From: Rhodoligotrophos defluvii
Lineage (GTDB): Bacteria > Pseudomonadota > Alphaproteobacteria > Rhizobiales > Im1
Assembly: GCF_005281615.1 (NCBI RefSeq)
Contig: NZ_SZZM01000006.1
Span: 268,915-332,914, forward strand
Direction: 5' to 3'
Length of the DNA: 64,000 nucleotides
Below are positions 8,643 to 16,831 of the stretch, one piece after another (position 1 is the first letter of the stretch; every line of letters begins with the position of its first letter). The notes beneath the pieces were generated by a model. The model worked only from the letters and a program-made list of their open reading frames with translations. It was not told where the DNA came from and searched no databases. The translations under genes and the position numbers were made by a program.

Positions 8643-9794
8643 TCACTTGTGATCGGTCCAGGCGCCGCCCTTCACCTCCTTGATCTGGATCTCGACCGGG
8701 ATCTGGGTCTGGCCTTGCTCATCGAAGGTGGTGGTGCCGAGCACGCCGTCATAGCTGATATTGCGGATTGCCTTGGCCAGCGCTGCCTTGTCCTTCGGGC
8801 CGTTGGCGCGGATCACCTCCAGCAGGATGTTGGTCGCGTCATAGGCGTATTTGGTATAGGGGCTTTGCGGCTCGGCGAATTTGCGCGCCTCGTAGTCCGC
8901 GTTCATCTTGTCGTATTTGGCGTTGCTTTGCGACTTGGGGTAGCTGACCATGGTGCCTTCGGCCGCATCGCCAGCGATCTTGATGAATTCCGGGTCATAG
9001 AAGCCGGAAATGCCGATCATCGGCACGTTGAGGCCCAGCTCGATCATCTGCTTGCGCAGGATGCCTGCTTCGGTGATCACGCCGCCGAAATAGACAGCAT
9101 CGGGCGATAAGGACTTGATGCGGGTGAGCACGGCGCGAAAATCGGTGGTGCCGACGGGGAAGGCTTCGCTCGCCACCACCTCGCCGCCGGCATCCCTATA
9201 GAACTGGCCGAACCACTGGGTATTGGCTTTGCCATAGTCGCTGGTGTCGGAAATGATGGCGATCTTCTTGGCGCCGAGGTCCTTGGCAGCCCACTCGGCC
9301 AAGGGCTTGTTCTCGTTCACCAGGGTCGGCGTTACGCGGGTGACCACTGGCAGGTTCATCTCGGTGATCTTGGGGCTGATCGCACCCCAGATGATGAACG
9401 GCATCTGCGCCCGGTTGAAGACCGGGATCGTGGCCAGCGCAACCGGGCTGTTCCAATGGCCTATGGCGGCCACCACATCCCGGTCATTGACCAGCTTCAG
9501 TGCGGCGCTCACGCCGGTTTGCGGGTCGGACGCGTCGTCCAACACCACCGGCTCTACCTTGTAAGGATAACCCGAGGCATTCGCCTGCTCGATGGCCAGC
9601 AGAAAACCGTTGCGGGCACCGAGACCCTGGGGCGCGTTACCGCCGCTCAGCGGCCCTATGAAGCCCAGCTTGATGGTTTCCTGCGCTGTTGCTTTGTCTA
9701 CGCCAGGCGCTGCAGTGAAAACCGCTGCGGCCGCCATGAGCGCCAGAGCCGAACGCCGCGAGGCGACCAGGCCACGCGCGATGCAATTTGTCAT
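8643..9794 (-). CDS. livK: Branched-chain amino acid-type ABC transporter substrate-binding protein (LivK family)
   Basis: A 383-residue periplasmic receptor of the LivJ/LivK (type I periplasmic-binding) family. The start at 9794 gives a Tat- or Sec-like leader containing SRRSALALMAAAAVF, and the mature domain begins TIKLGFIGPLSGGNAPQG. Family landmarks are AIGHWNSPVALATIPVF, ISDTSDYGKANTQWF and PDAVYFGGVITEAG. Many LivK-type receptors bind aromatic acids, amides or short organic acids, not leucine. It is transcribed away from livHMGF and towards the monooxygenase genes, so it probably delivers that pathway's substrate. ATG codons at 9923 and 9815 are less likely starts. Confidence 0.9.
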   Translation of the reverse strand: MTNCIARGLVASRRSALALMAAAAVFTAAPGVDKATAQETIKLGFIGPLSGGNAPQGLGARNGFLLAIEQANASGYPYKVEPVVLDDASDPQTGVSAALKLVNDRDVVAAIGHWNSPVALATIPVFNRAQMPFIIWGAISPKITEMNLPVVTRVTPTLVNENKPLAEWAAKDLGAKKIAIISDTSDYGKANTQWFGQFYRDAGGEVVASEAFPVGTTDFRAVLTRIKSLSPDAVYFGGVITEAGILRKQMIELGLNVPMIGISGFYDPEFIKIAGDAAEGTMVSYPKSQSNAKYDKMNADYEARKFAEPQSPYTKYAYDATNILLEVIRANGPKDKAALAKAIRNISYDGVLGTTTFDEQGQTQIPVEIQIKEVKGGAWTDHK

Positions 9795-10057
9795 CTCCAC
9801 ACCCCATTTCCTCATGCGCTGTCGGCCAAAGGCCTTCGCCCTTTCCACCGGTCGCCAGAACCGGGAGGCCGACGCGGTATTTTTCTGGCTAAAGCAGGAT
9901 GCATTGAGGCTAGATACCAACAAATTCGAATTTTCCGAATTAGCGCTGCGGAAATTCCTACGCAGGTCTCTCTGGAAATCCGACTAGGCTTGGTTGCATT
10001 GGTACGGCCCGGATAAACTGCAAGCCAAGATCAGGCACCGGGTCGGGATTTGGGGTG
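9795..10057. promoter_or_regulatory. Divergent livK / livHMGF control region
   Basis: A 263-base gap between divergent transporter genes, with an AT-rich centre (about 9895-9945) that contrasts with the surrounding sequence. Both livK and livHMGF promoters must lie here or nearby. It contains the palindrome listed separately at 9923-9941. Confidence 0.5.
9923..9941. promoter_or_regulatory. LysR-type operator candidate (AATTCG-N7-CGAATT)
   Basis: A perfect 6-base inverted repeat, AATTCG and CGAATT, separated by seven bases. Within it is TTC-N9-GAA, which includes the T-N11-A core expected of LysR-family sites. It lies midway between the livK and livH starts, suitable for controlling both directions. 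The neighbouring LysR gene at 4084-5010 is the obvious candidate regulator. Confidence 0.45.
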
Positions 10058-10978
10058 ATGAGCGGAATTCTCGTACAGCAGTTGCTGAACTGGCTGACGC
10101 TCGGCTGCATCTATGCGTTGATTGCAGTCGGCTTCAGCCTGCTATTCGGCGTGCTCAAGGTCATTCACTTCTCCCATGGCGACGTGGCGCTGGTGGCGCC
10201 CTTCTTCGCGCTGGCCATCGTGCAGGCCATGATCAGCTCGGCGGCGGGCACGATCGATCCGGCGAGCCTGATCATCGGCTGCGTGGTTGCCATCATGCTG
10301 ACGGGCTTGCTGGGCGTGCTGCTCGACTGGCTGGTGATCCGCCGGTTCCGCTATGCCCCGCCAATGATGGCCCTTGTGGCCACGGTGGCGCTGGGAACGG
10401 TGTTGCGCGAGGCGGTGCGCCACCTGTTCCCCAATGGCAGCAATCCCCATGCCTTTCCGCATCTGGCCACGAGCCGGATTGCCCTGCCCGGCCTGGGCGA
10501 GGTGCCTACCTTCAGCGTGCTGGTGATCGTGGCATCCGTGCTGGCCGTGGCGCTGTTGTTCTTCATCCTGCACAGAACGACCCTGGGCGTGCGCATCCGC
10601 GCCGTATCGCAGGACCTCGAGGCGGCCCGCCTGATGGCCATTGACCCGAGCCGCATCTTTTGGGCCACCTTCTTCATCGCCTCCGCGATCGGCGCCGTCG
10701 GTGGCCTGTTCTTCGCGAGCTATGCCGGCGTGGTTCGGTTCGACTTCGGCATCCAGGCTGGGCTGATCGGGTTTTCCGCAGCGGTGGTGGGCGGTCTCGG
10801 CAGCATGGTGGGCGCCATTATCGGCAGCCTGTTGATCGCCGGGCTTGATACCATCGTGCAGGCGACCATACCGGATGGCACCTCTTACAGGCTGGTATTC
10901 GCTTTCCTGCTGGTCATCCTGGTGCTGGTGTTCAAGCCGTCCGGGCTGTTGGGCCGCGTAATCGTCGAGAAGGTCTGA
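10058..10978 (+). CDS. livH: Branched-chain amino acid-type ABC transporter permease LivH
   Basis: A 306-residue inner-membrane permease with about eight hydrophobic segments. The start GILVQQLLNWLTLGCIYALI and the early motif GFSLLFGVLKVIHFSHGD are diagnostic of LivH. The cytoplasmic coupling region contains RAVSQDLEAARLMAIDP. ATG at 10058 directly follows a GTG at 10055; either could start translation. The stop overlaps the livM start (TGATG), showing translational coupling. It is the first gene of livHMGF. Confidence 0.93.
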   Translation: MSGILVQQLLNWLTLGCIYALIAVGFSLLFGVLKVIHFSHGDVALVAPFFALAIVQAMISSAAGTIDPASLIIGCVVAIMLTGLLGVLLDWLVIRRFRYAPPMMALVATVALGTVLREAVRHLFPNGSNPHAFPHLATSRIALPGLGEVPTFSVLVIVASVLAVALLFFILHRTTLGVRIRAVSQDLEAARLMAIDPSRIFWATFFIASAIGAVGGLFFASYAGVVRFDFGIQAGLIGFSAAVVGGLGSMVGAIIGSLLIAGLDTIVQATIPDGTSYRLVFAFLLVILVLVFKPSGLLGRVIVEKV

Positions 10979-12168
10979 TGTCCATGGCATCGAATACGGC
11001 CTCAACCGCAGTGAGCCGCCGTCCGGCGGCGGTCGACCTTGTGACTGTGGCCGGCCTGGAACTCGGGGCGGCGGCCTTCCTTCGCCAGTTCCTGGTGGCG
11101 GAGGACTGGCGGGTGATCGTGGCGATCCTGGCGGTGATGGGCGCCGGCTTCGGCCTGCTGCAATGGCGGCCGCAGATCGAGCAGCGGATCATCGACAGCT
11201 TCGCTCGCTATAGGGTTTTCGCCATCGTTCTGGGTGTAGCCATCGCGATCGCTGCGCCCGTAACCATGGCTGACAACAGCTACGCCCTGCATCTGCTGAT
11301 CCTCGCCCTGCTCTATGCGGTGCTGGCGCTCGCCCTCAATTTCCAGCTGGGCAGCGCCAATATCCCGAACTTCGCCACTGGCGCCTCCTATGGCATCGGC
11401 GCCTATGCCTCGGCGCTGGTGGCCATCCATTTCGGGGTGAGTTTCTGGCTGGCCCTGCCCTTCGCTGCTTTCGTGGCCACCGTTTTCGGGTTCCTGCTCG
11501 GCATCCCGTCGATGCGCACCCGGGAGAGCTATTTGGCCCTGGTGACCATCGCCTTTGGCGTGGTGATCCATCAGTTGCTCAACAACTTCGAGTGGACGGG
11601 CGGTCCGAACGGCCTGGTGGGCATTCCGGCGCCGACCCTGTTCGGCCATTCCTTCGCGTCTCCCATCGAGATCTTCGGGCTGTCGCTGCCCTCGCAGGTG
11701 AACTTCTATTACCTCTCCGCACTCCTGGTCGTGGTGGCGATCGTCTCGGCCCATCGGCTGCATGCAAGCCGGGTGGGGCTTGCCTGGAACGCCTTGCGCG
11801 CTGACGAGCTGGCGGCGCGCTGTCAAGGCATCAACGTCACCTGGTACAAGGTGCTGGCCTTCGCCGTGGATGCCTTCCTCGCCGCCTTCGCCGGCACGAT
11901 CTACGCCTTTTATGTGAGCTTCATCTCGCCGGACAACTTCACTTTCCTGGTCTCGGTGACGATCATGACCATGGTGATCGTGGGGGGCATGGACAACATT
12001 CTCGGCGTGATCGTCGGCGCGTTCCTGTTGACGCTGCTGCCAGAGAAGCTGCGGGTGTTCTCGGACTATCGCATCCTGTTCTTCGGGGTGGTGGTGATCC
12101 TGTTCCTGATCATCCGGCCGCAGGGCCTGTTCCCGCAGCGGCTCAGGCGATACGGGAGCGAGGCATGA
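10978..12168 (+). CDS. livM: Branched-chain amino acid-type ABC transporter permease LivM
   Basis: A 396-residue permease, somewhat longer than the ~320-residue core because of an N-terminal extension with two extra hydrophobic stretches (residues ~20-100). The LivM core starts at the helix [18 protein letters not shown] and continues with [17 protein letters not shown] and the coupling motif [18 protein letters not shown]. The start overlaps the livH stop and the stop overlaps the livG start by four bases (ATGA). Confidence 0.93.
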   Translation: MSMASNTASTAVSRRPAAVDLVTVAGLELGAAAFLRQFLVAEDWRVIVAILAVMGAGFGLLQWRPQIEQRIIDSFARYRVFAIVLGVAIAIAAPVTMADNSYALHLLILALLYAVLALALNFQLGSANIPNFATGASYGIGAYASALVAIHFGVSFWLALPFAAFVATVFGFLLGIPSMRTRESYLALVTIAFGVVIHQLLNNFEWTGGPNGLVGIPAPTLFGHSFASPIEIFGLSLPSQVNFYYLSALLVVVAIVSAHRLHASRVGLAWNALRADELAARCQGINVTWYKVLAFAVDAFLAAFAGTIYAFYVSFISPDNFTFLVSVTIMTMVIVGGMDNILGVIVGAFLLTLLPEKLRVFSDYRILFFGVVVILFLIIRPQGLFPQRLRRYGSEA

Positions 12169-12956
12169 CCGCGGGGGTCGTGCTTTCCGGCCGCGGCCTG
12201 ACGGTGCGCTTCGGCGGGCTGGTGGCGCTCGATTCCGTGGATTTCGAGGCGTCGCGTGGCGAGATCCTCGGCATCATCGGCCCAAACGGGGCGGGAAAGT
12301 CCACCCTGTTCAACCTGATCACCGGCATCTACAAGCCTACCGCCGGTGAGGTGCGGCTGGAAAACCAGGTGCTGAACGGCGTGCCCACCTACCGCATCAC
12401 CGCCATGGGCATCGCGCGCACCTTCCAGTCGAGCCGGCTGTTCTCCGATCTGAGCGTGCTCGACAACGTCATCATCGGCATGCATACGCGCACCCGCTGC
12501 GGCGTGCTCGATGCCCTGTTCCGTCCCAGCGTCTCGCGCCGCGAGCTGGATGGTGCGGCCGAGCAGGCGGGCGAGCTGCTCAAGGCCGTGTCGGCCGGGC
12601 TCTACGCGCAAAGGAACCGGCCGGCCTCCGAGCTGGCGCAGGCGGACCGGCGGCGGCTGGAGATCGCCCGGGCGCTGGCCTCCAACCCCAAGGTGCTGCT
12701 GCTGGATGAACCCTCCTCGGGCATGGATGATCGCGATACGGACGCGCTGATCGCCGATATCCGCGCCATTGCCGCGCACCGGCCCGAGCTTGCCATCATG
12801 ATCATCGAGCATGACATGCGCCTGGTGGCGGAGCTACCGCACCGGGTCATGGTAATCGACTACGGCCAGAAGATCGCGGACGGCCAGTTCGCCGATATCC
12901 GGCTGATGCCGCGGGTGCAGGAAGCCTATCTCGGACGGAAGGCCGCCCATGCTTGA
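12165..12956 (+). CDS. livG: Branched-chain amino acid-type ABC transporter ATPase LivG
   Basis: A 263-residue ATPase with Walker [11 protein letters not shown]-loop region [11 protein letters not shown], Walker [12 protein letters not shown] and the switch His in IIEHDMRLV. The signature motif reads [16 protein letters not shown], where the canonical LSYG/LSGGQ is replaced by ELAQADRRR; this variation is common among LivG proteins. It overlaps the livM stop and the livF start, so the four genes are translationally coupled. Confidence 0.93.
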   Translation: MTAGVVLSGRGLTVRFGGLVALDSVDFEASRGEILGIIGPNGAGKSTLFNLITGIYKPTAGEVRLENQVLNGVPTYRITAMGIARTFQSSRLFSDLSVLDNVIIGMHTRTRCGVLDALFRPSVSRRELDGAAEQAGELLKAVSAGLYAQRNRPASELAQADRRRLEIARALASNPKVLLLDEPSSGMDDRDTDALIADIRAIAAHRPELAIMIIEHDMRLVAELPHRVMVIDYGQKIADGQFADIRLMPRVQEAYLGRKAAHA

Positions 12957-13647
12957 GCTTGCCCGGGTCAGCACGAATTATGGCGTGGTACCGATGCTGC
13001 GCGAGGTGTCCTTCAAGGTCGGCTCCGGCGAACTCGTGTGCCTTCTGGGGCCGAACGGGGCAGGAAAGACCACCACCTTCCGGGCCGTGTCCGGCCTGTT
13101 GCCGCTGGCGGACGGCCGGATCGAGGTGTTCGGTACCGATCTTGGTACTCTGCGTACGGAATCGCTGGCCGGCCGCGGCATCGGCTTCGTGCCGGAAGGG
13201 CGGCGGCTGTTCCCGGAGCTGACGGTGCGGGAGAACATCAAGCTGGGCTTCGACGCTTCCCGCAGCAGCGCCAATTTCGAGGAACGGCTCGCGGCGATGG
13301 CCAAGCTTTTCCCGCGGATCAGCGAGCGCATCGGCCAGCAGGCGGGCACCCTGTCCGGCGGCGAGCAGGCCATGGTGGCGCTGGCCCGGGCGCTCGTCGG
13401 CGCGCCCAAGCTGGTGATCATGGACGAGCCCTCCCTCGGCCTCTCGCCGAAGCTGATTGACGAGTATTTCGAGACAGTTGCGGAGATCAACCGGCAGGGC
13501 ACCACCATCCTGCTCATCGAGCAGAACGCCGAGCGGGCGCTGTCGATCGCCCATCGTGGCTATCTGCTGGTCAAGGGCCGCATCGCCGCCGCCGGCACCG
13601 CGGAAGAGCTGCTCGGCAACGACGTCGTGCGCAAGCTCTATCTGTGA
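12949..13647 (+). CDS. livF: Branched-chain amino acid-type ABC transporter ATPase LivF
   Basis: A 232-residue ATPase, the second nucleotide-binding subunit. Walker A is GPNGAGKTT, the LivF-typical GRGIGFVPEGRRLFPELTV follows, then signature LSGGEQAMVALARAL, Walker B LVIMDEPSLGLSP and IEQNAERALSIA. It overlaps the end of livG by eight bases. It is last in the operon; the next plus-strand reading frame begins 114 bases later with its own ribosome-binding site. Confidence 0.94.
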   Translation: MLELARVSTNYGVVPMLREVSFKVGSGELVCLLGPNGAGKTTTFRAVSGLLPLADGRIEVFGTDLGTLRTESLAGRGIGFVPEGRRLFPELTVRENIKLGFDASRSSANFEERLAAMAKLFPRISERIGQQAGTLSGGEQAMVALARALVGAPKLVIMDEPSLGLSPKLIDEYFETVAEINRQGTTILLIEQNAERALSIAHRGYLLVKGRIAAAGTAEELLGNDVVRKLYL

Positions 13648-13761
13648 CCGACGCAACAGCGTCAAATTCCGGAATCTATGCTGGAATCGATGCTATAATT
13701 TACTCCACGGCAGGCGCGCAGGCCGCGCCAATCCTGCAAAAAGAGCTATTGGAGGAATGGA

Positions 13762-13902
13762 ATGTCGCAAATGGAGCATGACGGTGAGCCGATTTCCGAG
13801 GCCCAGCGGCTGTTCTGGCTGGGCCTCAGCATAGGCTTGATCATCGTTATCGTGGCGGCACTCCTGTTCTTCCTCTCGCCGGTGCTGATCGGCGTCGACT
13901 GA
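13762..13902 (+). CDS. Small single-span membrane protein (46 residues)
   Basis: A short reading frame with a strong ribosome-binding site (GGAGGA six bases before the ATG). It encodes an acidic N terminus (MSQMEHDGEPISEAQ) followed by one hydrophobic helix (LGLSIGLIIVIVAALLFF) and a short tail SPVLIGVD. It ends 11 bases from the convergent NADH dehydrogenase stop. No family is recognised. The good Shine-Dalgarno, the amphipathic-then-transmembrane layout and clean start and stop support it as a real gene, probably an inner-membrane microprotein. Confidence 0.6.
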   Translation: MSQMEHDGEPISEAQRLFWLGLSIGLIIVIVAALLFFLSPVLIGVD

Positions 13903-13913
13903 CGAGGCGAGGC

Positions 13914-15224
13914 TCACCTTCTGCCCATCGCCCCGCTCTTGCGGGGGGCGGCGACATCCGACATCTCGTGGGCCTGTTCGCGCGTGAGCGGCGCGCTGAT
14001 CAGCCGTGCGCCCCGCGCGCCGGTGAAATAGCGCCAAAGCCATTGCAGGCTGACCAGCAGCCGCTTCTCGAAGCCGACCAGCAGATAGACGTGAACCATG
14101 GCCCAGAGCAGCCAAGCCAGGCGCCCCTTCATCTGCCACCGGCCAAAATCGAACACGGCGGCATGGCGGCCGATGACCGCGGTGTTGCCGCGATTGCGGA
14201 AGCGGAAGGGCGGCAGGGCCACCCCCTGCTCGATGCGGCGGCGCAATCCCTTGCCGAGATGCTGGCCCTGCTGCTTGGCCACCTGGGCCAGCCCCGGAAG
14301 CGGCTGGCCATCCTGCATGAACAGCGCGGTGTCGCCGATCACATAGACGTCCCTCAGCCCCGGGACCGACAGGTCTTCCGCGACGGGGATCTGGCCGGAG
14401 CGGTTGGTGTGCAGCTCCAGCCACGAGGCCGCAGGCGAGGCGATGACGCCGGCGGCCCACACGATCGAGCCGCTGGGGACGAACTCGTCGCCGAGGCTGA
14501 CCCCGTCCGCCCGCACATCGGTGACCCGGGTATCGGTGCGCACCGTCACACCCAGGTTGGCGAGGGCCTTTTCCGCATAGGCCGACAAATGCTCGGGGAA
14601 GCCGGAAAGGATGCGCGGGCCGGCCTCGACCAGCAGCACACGGGCCTGCCGGGGATCGATCCGACTGAACTCGCCGGCCAGGGTCCACCGGCAGAGCTCG
14701 GCAATGGATCCGGCCATCTCCACCCCCGTCGGCCCGCCGCCGATGATCACCGACGTCATCAGCGCCTCGCGGTAAGCCGGATCGTCGGTGAGATCGGCCA
14801 GCTCGAAGCATTTGAGCAGCCGGGCGCGTATGGTGCGGGCGTCTTCCAGGGTCTTGAGGCCCGGCGCATGGCGGGCCCACTCGTCATGGTCGAAATAGCC
14901 GTAGCCCGAGCCCGTCGAGACGACCAGCACGTCGTAGGGCACCGGCGCGGCTATGGACAACCACACCTCTTTGCGGCCGAGGTCTATGCCCGTCACCTCG
15001 TCCATCATGACCCTGATGTTCCCGTGGCGCCGAAAGATCTTCCTGACCGGCTCGGCAATATCGGCCGGCGACAGGGCGGCCGTGGCCACCTGATAGAGAA
15101 GCGGCTGGAACAGGTGGTGGTTCAGCCTGTCGATCAGGATGACTTCAGCGCGGGAGCCAGCGAGCTTCCCCGCACAGGCGAGCCCCCCGAAACCCGCTCC
15201 GATGATAACAACCCTCGTGCTCAT
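13914..15224 (-). CDS. ndh: Type II NADH:quinone oxidoreductase (NDH-2)
   Basis: A 436-residue, non-proton-pumping FAD enzyme that passes electrons from NADH to quinone at the membrane. The first dinucleotide fold starts at once (VVIIGAGFGGLACAGKL), the NADH fold is at VIIGGGPTGVEMAGSIAEL, and the second FAD contact is DVYVIGDTALF with QVAKQQGQHLGKGL. The C terminus holds the amphipathic/membrane segment (LLWAMVHVYLLVGFEKR) that anchors NDH-2. ATG 15224 is chosen because the nucleotide fold follows directly; an in-frame ATG at 15242 is possible. Neighbouring DUF2243 and small membrane proteins suggest a respiratory-membrane context. Confidence 0.9.
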   Translation of the reverse strand: MSTRVVIIGAGFGGLACAGKLAGSRAEVILIDRLNHHLFQPLLYQVATAALSPADIAEPVRKIFRRHGNIRVMMDEVTGIDLGRKEVWLSIAAPVPYDVLVVSTGSGYGYFDHDEWARHAPGLKTLEDARTIRARLLKCFELADLTDDPAYREALMTSVIIGGGPTGVEMAGSIAELCRWTLAGEFSRIDPRQARVLLVEAGPRILSGFPEHLSAYAEKALANLGVTVRTDTRVTDVRADGVSLGDEFVPSGSIVWAAGVIASPAASWLELHTNRSGQIPVAEDLSVPGLRDVYVIGDTALFMQDGQPLPGLAQVAKQQGQHLGKGLRRRIEQGVALPPFRFRNRGNTAVIGRHAAVFDFGRWQMKGRLAWLLWAMVHVYLLVGFEKRLLVSLQWLWRYFTGARGARLISAPLTREQAHEMSDVAAPRKSGAMGRR

Positions 15225-15263
15225 TCCTCTATTCTCTGACATGGGCGGCCCGGCGCGGCGGGA

Positions 15264-16031
15264 TCACGCTTTCAACCAGGCAAGGCAGCCCGCCCCCAAG
15301 ACCCGACCGCTGACCAGCATGGCGCCGCGTCCGTAAAGCGCCACCGCCGGCGGCATTCGCTCGTTCCAGGTCACCGCCCAGATGCCGCCCGAGAGCCACA
15401 GCACCCGGCCGTCGGTCTCGGCGATGGCGGTCATGGCAGCGCGGTCGCTCACACTGCTTGGGAACACAACGATCGCGCTGCGAGGTTCCTGCGGGCCAAG
15501 CGCGGCCCACCAGCCCATGCCCATCGCGGCAACCAGGAGGCAGCTTGCTGCCGTGCCGGCGCCGGGCCTCGGCCCCCCTCGCGCCTGGGCCTGATTGCGC
15601 AGCTGCCACCCCAAGGCGATGGGCAAAAGGCCGAAGAGCACGAACCAGAACAGGTCCCACAACAAGGGATTTGGGCTGTCGAGCTTGATGCGGTGGATGC
15701 CGAGGAGCCAATGGGAGAGCACCGCGTCAGCGACATGCCAGGCCCCAAAGCCGATCAGCGCGCTGCCGACCAGGATGCCGCTCCCGGGCAGCGTCCTGAG
15801 CTCCTGACGCGCGCCGAGCAACAGGATGAGGCCGGCCAGGCCGATCACATACATGAGGGCGTGGAACAAGCCGTCATAGATGACCTGCGCGCGGAGATCG
15901 CCCACCCCCTCGACGAGGCTCAGCAGATGGTGCCACTGCAGGATCTGGTGAAGGAGGATGCCGTCGAAGAAGCCACCCAGCGCGAAGCCCAGGAGATAGG
16001 CCGCCCATACCGACCGGCGAAAACCAGCCAT
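15264..16031 (-). CDS. DUF2243 family membrane protein with an extra C-terminal domain
   Basis: A 255-residue polytopic membrane protein. The DUF2243 signature GGFFDGILLHQILQWHHLLS is near the N terminus, followed by DGLFHALMYVIGLAGL, GFGAWHVADAVLSHWLLGIHR and DLFWFVLFGLLPIALG. These His-containing helices are characteristic of the family, whose function is unknown. After about residue 145 there is a further ~110-residue part with one more hydrophobic helix and a probably periplasmic domain containing VLWLSGGIWAVTWNERMPP, which the short family members lack. ATG 16031 has GGAGGA just upstream and replaces a TTG at 16043. Confidence 0.8.
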   Translation of the reverse strand: MAGFRRSVWAAYLLGFALGGFFDGILLHQILQWHHLLSLVEGVGDLRAQVIYDGLFHALMYVIGLAGLILLLGARQELRTLPGSGILVGSALIGFGAWHVADAVLSHWLLGIHRIKLDSPNPLLWDLFWFVLFGLLPIALGWQLRNQAQARGGPRPGAGTAASCLLVAAMGMGWWAALGPQEPRSAIVVFPSSVSDRAAMTAIAETDGRVLWLSGGIWAVTWNERMPPAVALYGRGAMLVSGRVLGAGCLAWLKA

Positions 16032-16064
16032 CTGCTCCTCCAAGCGCGCAGCGAGCGCGCCCGA

Positions 16065-16205
16065 TCAGCCGCCGAACCACCACGCCAAGCTGCCGCCGAC
16101 AACTGCAAGGGCGCCGATGAAGAGAACGAGCCTCGCCGACCCGCTCACCGCATTGGCGCCGAACAGCACACTTTCCGACCGGTAAGGTGCGTGAAGCTGC
16201 TCCAT
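16065..16205 (-). CDS. Small single-span membrane protein (46 residues), hypothetical
   Basis: The frame encodes MEQLHAPYRSESVLFG, then a hydrophobic helix ARLVLFIGALAVVGGSLAWWF and a Gly-Gly end. It fills the gap between the DUF4142 and DUF2243 genes on the same strand, with 33 bases to the DUF2243 ATG. There is no strong ribosome-binding site, so the start is uncertain. Not recognised as a known family; the soluble-head plus one-helix layout resembles small accessory subunits of membrane complexes, but that is only an impression. Confidence 0.45.
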   Translation of the reverse strand: MEQLHAPYRSESVLFGANAVSGSARLVLFIGALAVVGGSLAWWFGG

Positions 16206-16254
16206 GCTTGCTAAACCATCGCTGCCCCCGACGGGTTGCATAGACCTGGACGCA

Positions 16255-16740
16255 TCAACTCCCCGACCAAGCCTGCGCTTCGGCCAGGTGGTGCTGCAGC
16301 TCCGGCAGCAGGTTCCTGGCAAACTTGGCCGACGGACCCTTCGCATTGGTCTGGGCATCGAACAGGTTCACCGCCTCCTGGTGCCCCTTGATCATGACGT
16401 TCATGAACGCCTTGTCGAAGCCGGAAGTGATGTCCTGCAGCTTCTTGTACTCCGCCTGATCCTTTTCACGCGGTTCGGCCGGCGCTTTCATGTCCAGCTG
16501 CTGGGCCAGGGCGAGCGCCTGCTCGTTGGCCTTGGTGTGGTCGGCCACCATTTTTTCGGCATAGGCGCGCACGGCCTGGTCTTGCGCCTTCTCCTGGCCG
16601 AGCTTGCCCAGCTCGATCTCCGCGAGATTGATCTGGATCGCCGCGGCCATGAACTCGCGGTCACTCATTTCGGCCCACGCGGGACCGATGGCGAACAGCA
16701 GGCCCAGCCAGATACCGCCGAACCACTTCGCAATTACCAT
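16255..16740 (-). CDS. DUF4142 family secreted/periplasmic protein
   Basis: A 161-residue protein with a signal peptide (MVIAKWFGGIWLGLLFAIG, cleavage after AWA) and a four-helix DUF4142 domain. Typical landmarks are REFMAAAIQINLAEIELGKL, AVRAYAEKMVADHTKANEQ and FDKAFMNVMIKGHQEAVNLF. The family is ferritin-like in its helical layout and widespread in stress-related loci of proteobacteria, without a proven activity. It is first in a minus-strand run with the small membrane protein and the DUF2243 gene. Confidence 0.85.
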   Translation of the reverse strand: MVIAKWFGGIWLGLLFAIGPAWAEMSDREFMAAAIQINLAEIELGKLGQEKAQDQAVRAYAEKMVADHTKANEQALALAQQLDMKAPAEPREKDQAEYKKLQDITSGFDKAFMNVMIKGHQEAVNLFDAQTNAKGPSAKFARNLLPELQHHLAEAQAWSGS

Positions 16741-16831
16741 TGTCGCCTCCTGATGAAATTGGCAGGAAGCTAACCGAGCCGCAATCGCGCGGGTTCCGCT
16801 TTGGTCAGGCGGCAGGGATCGGCGAGGACGC

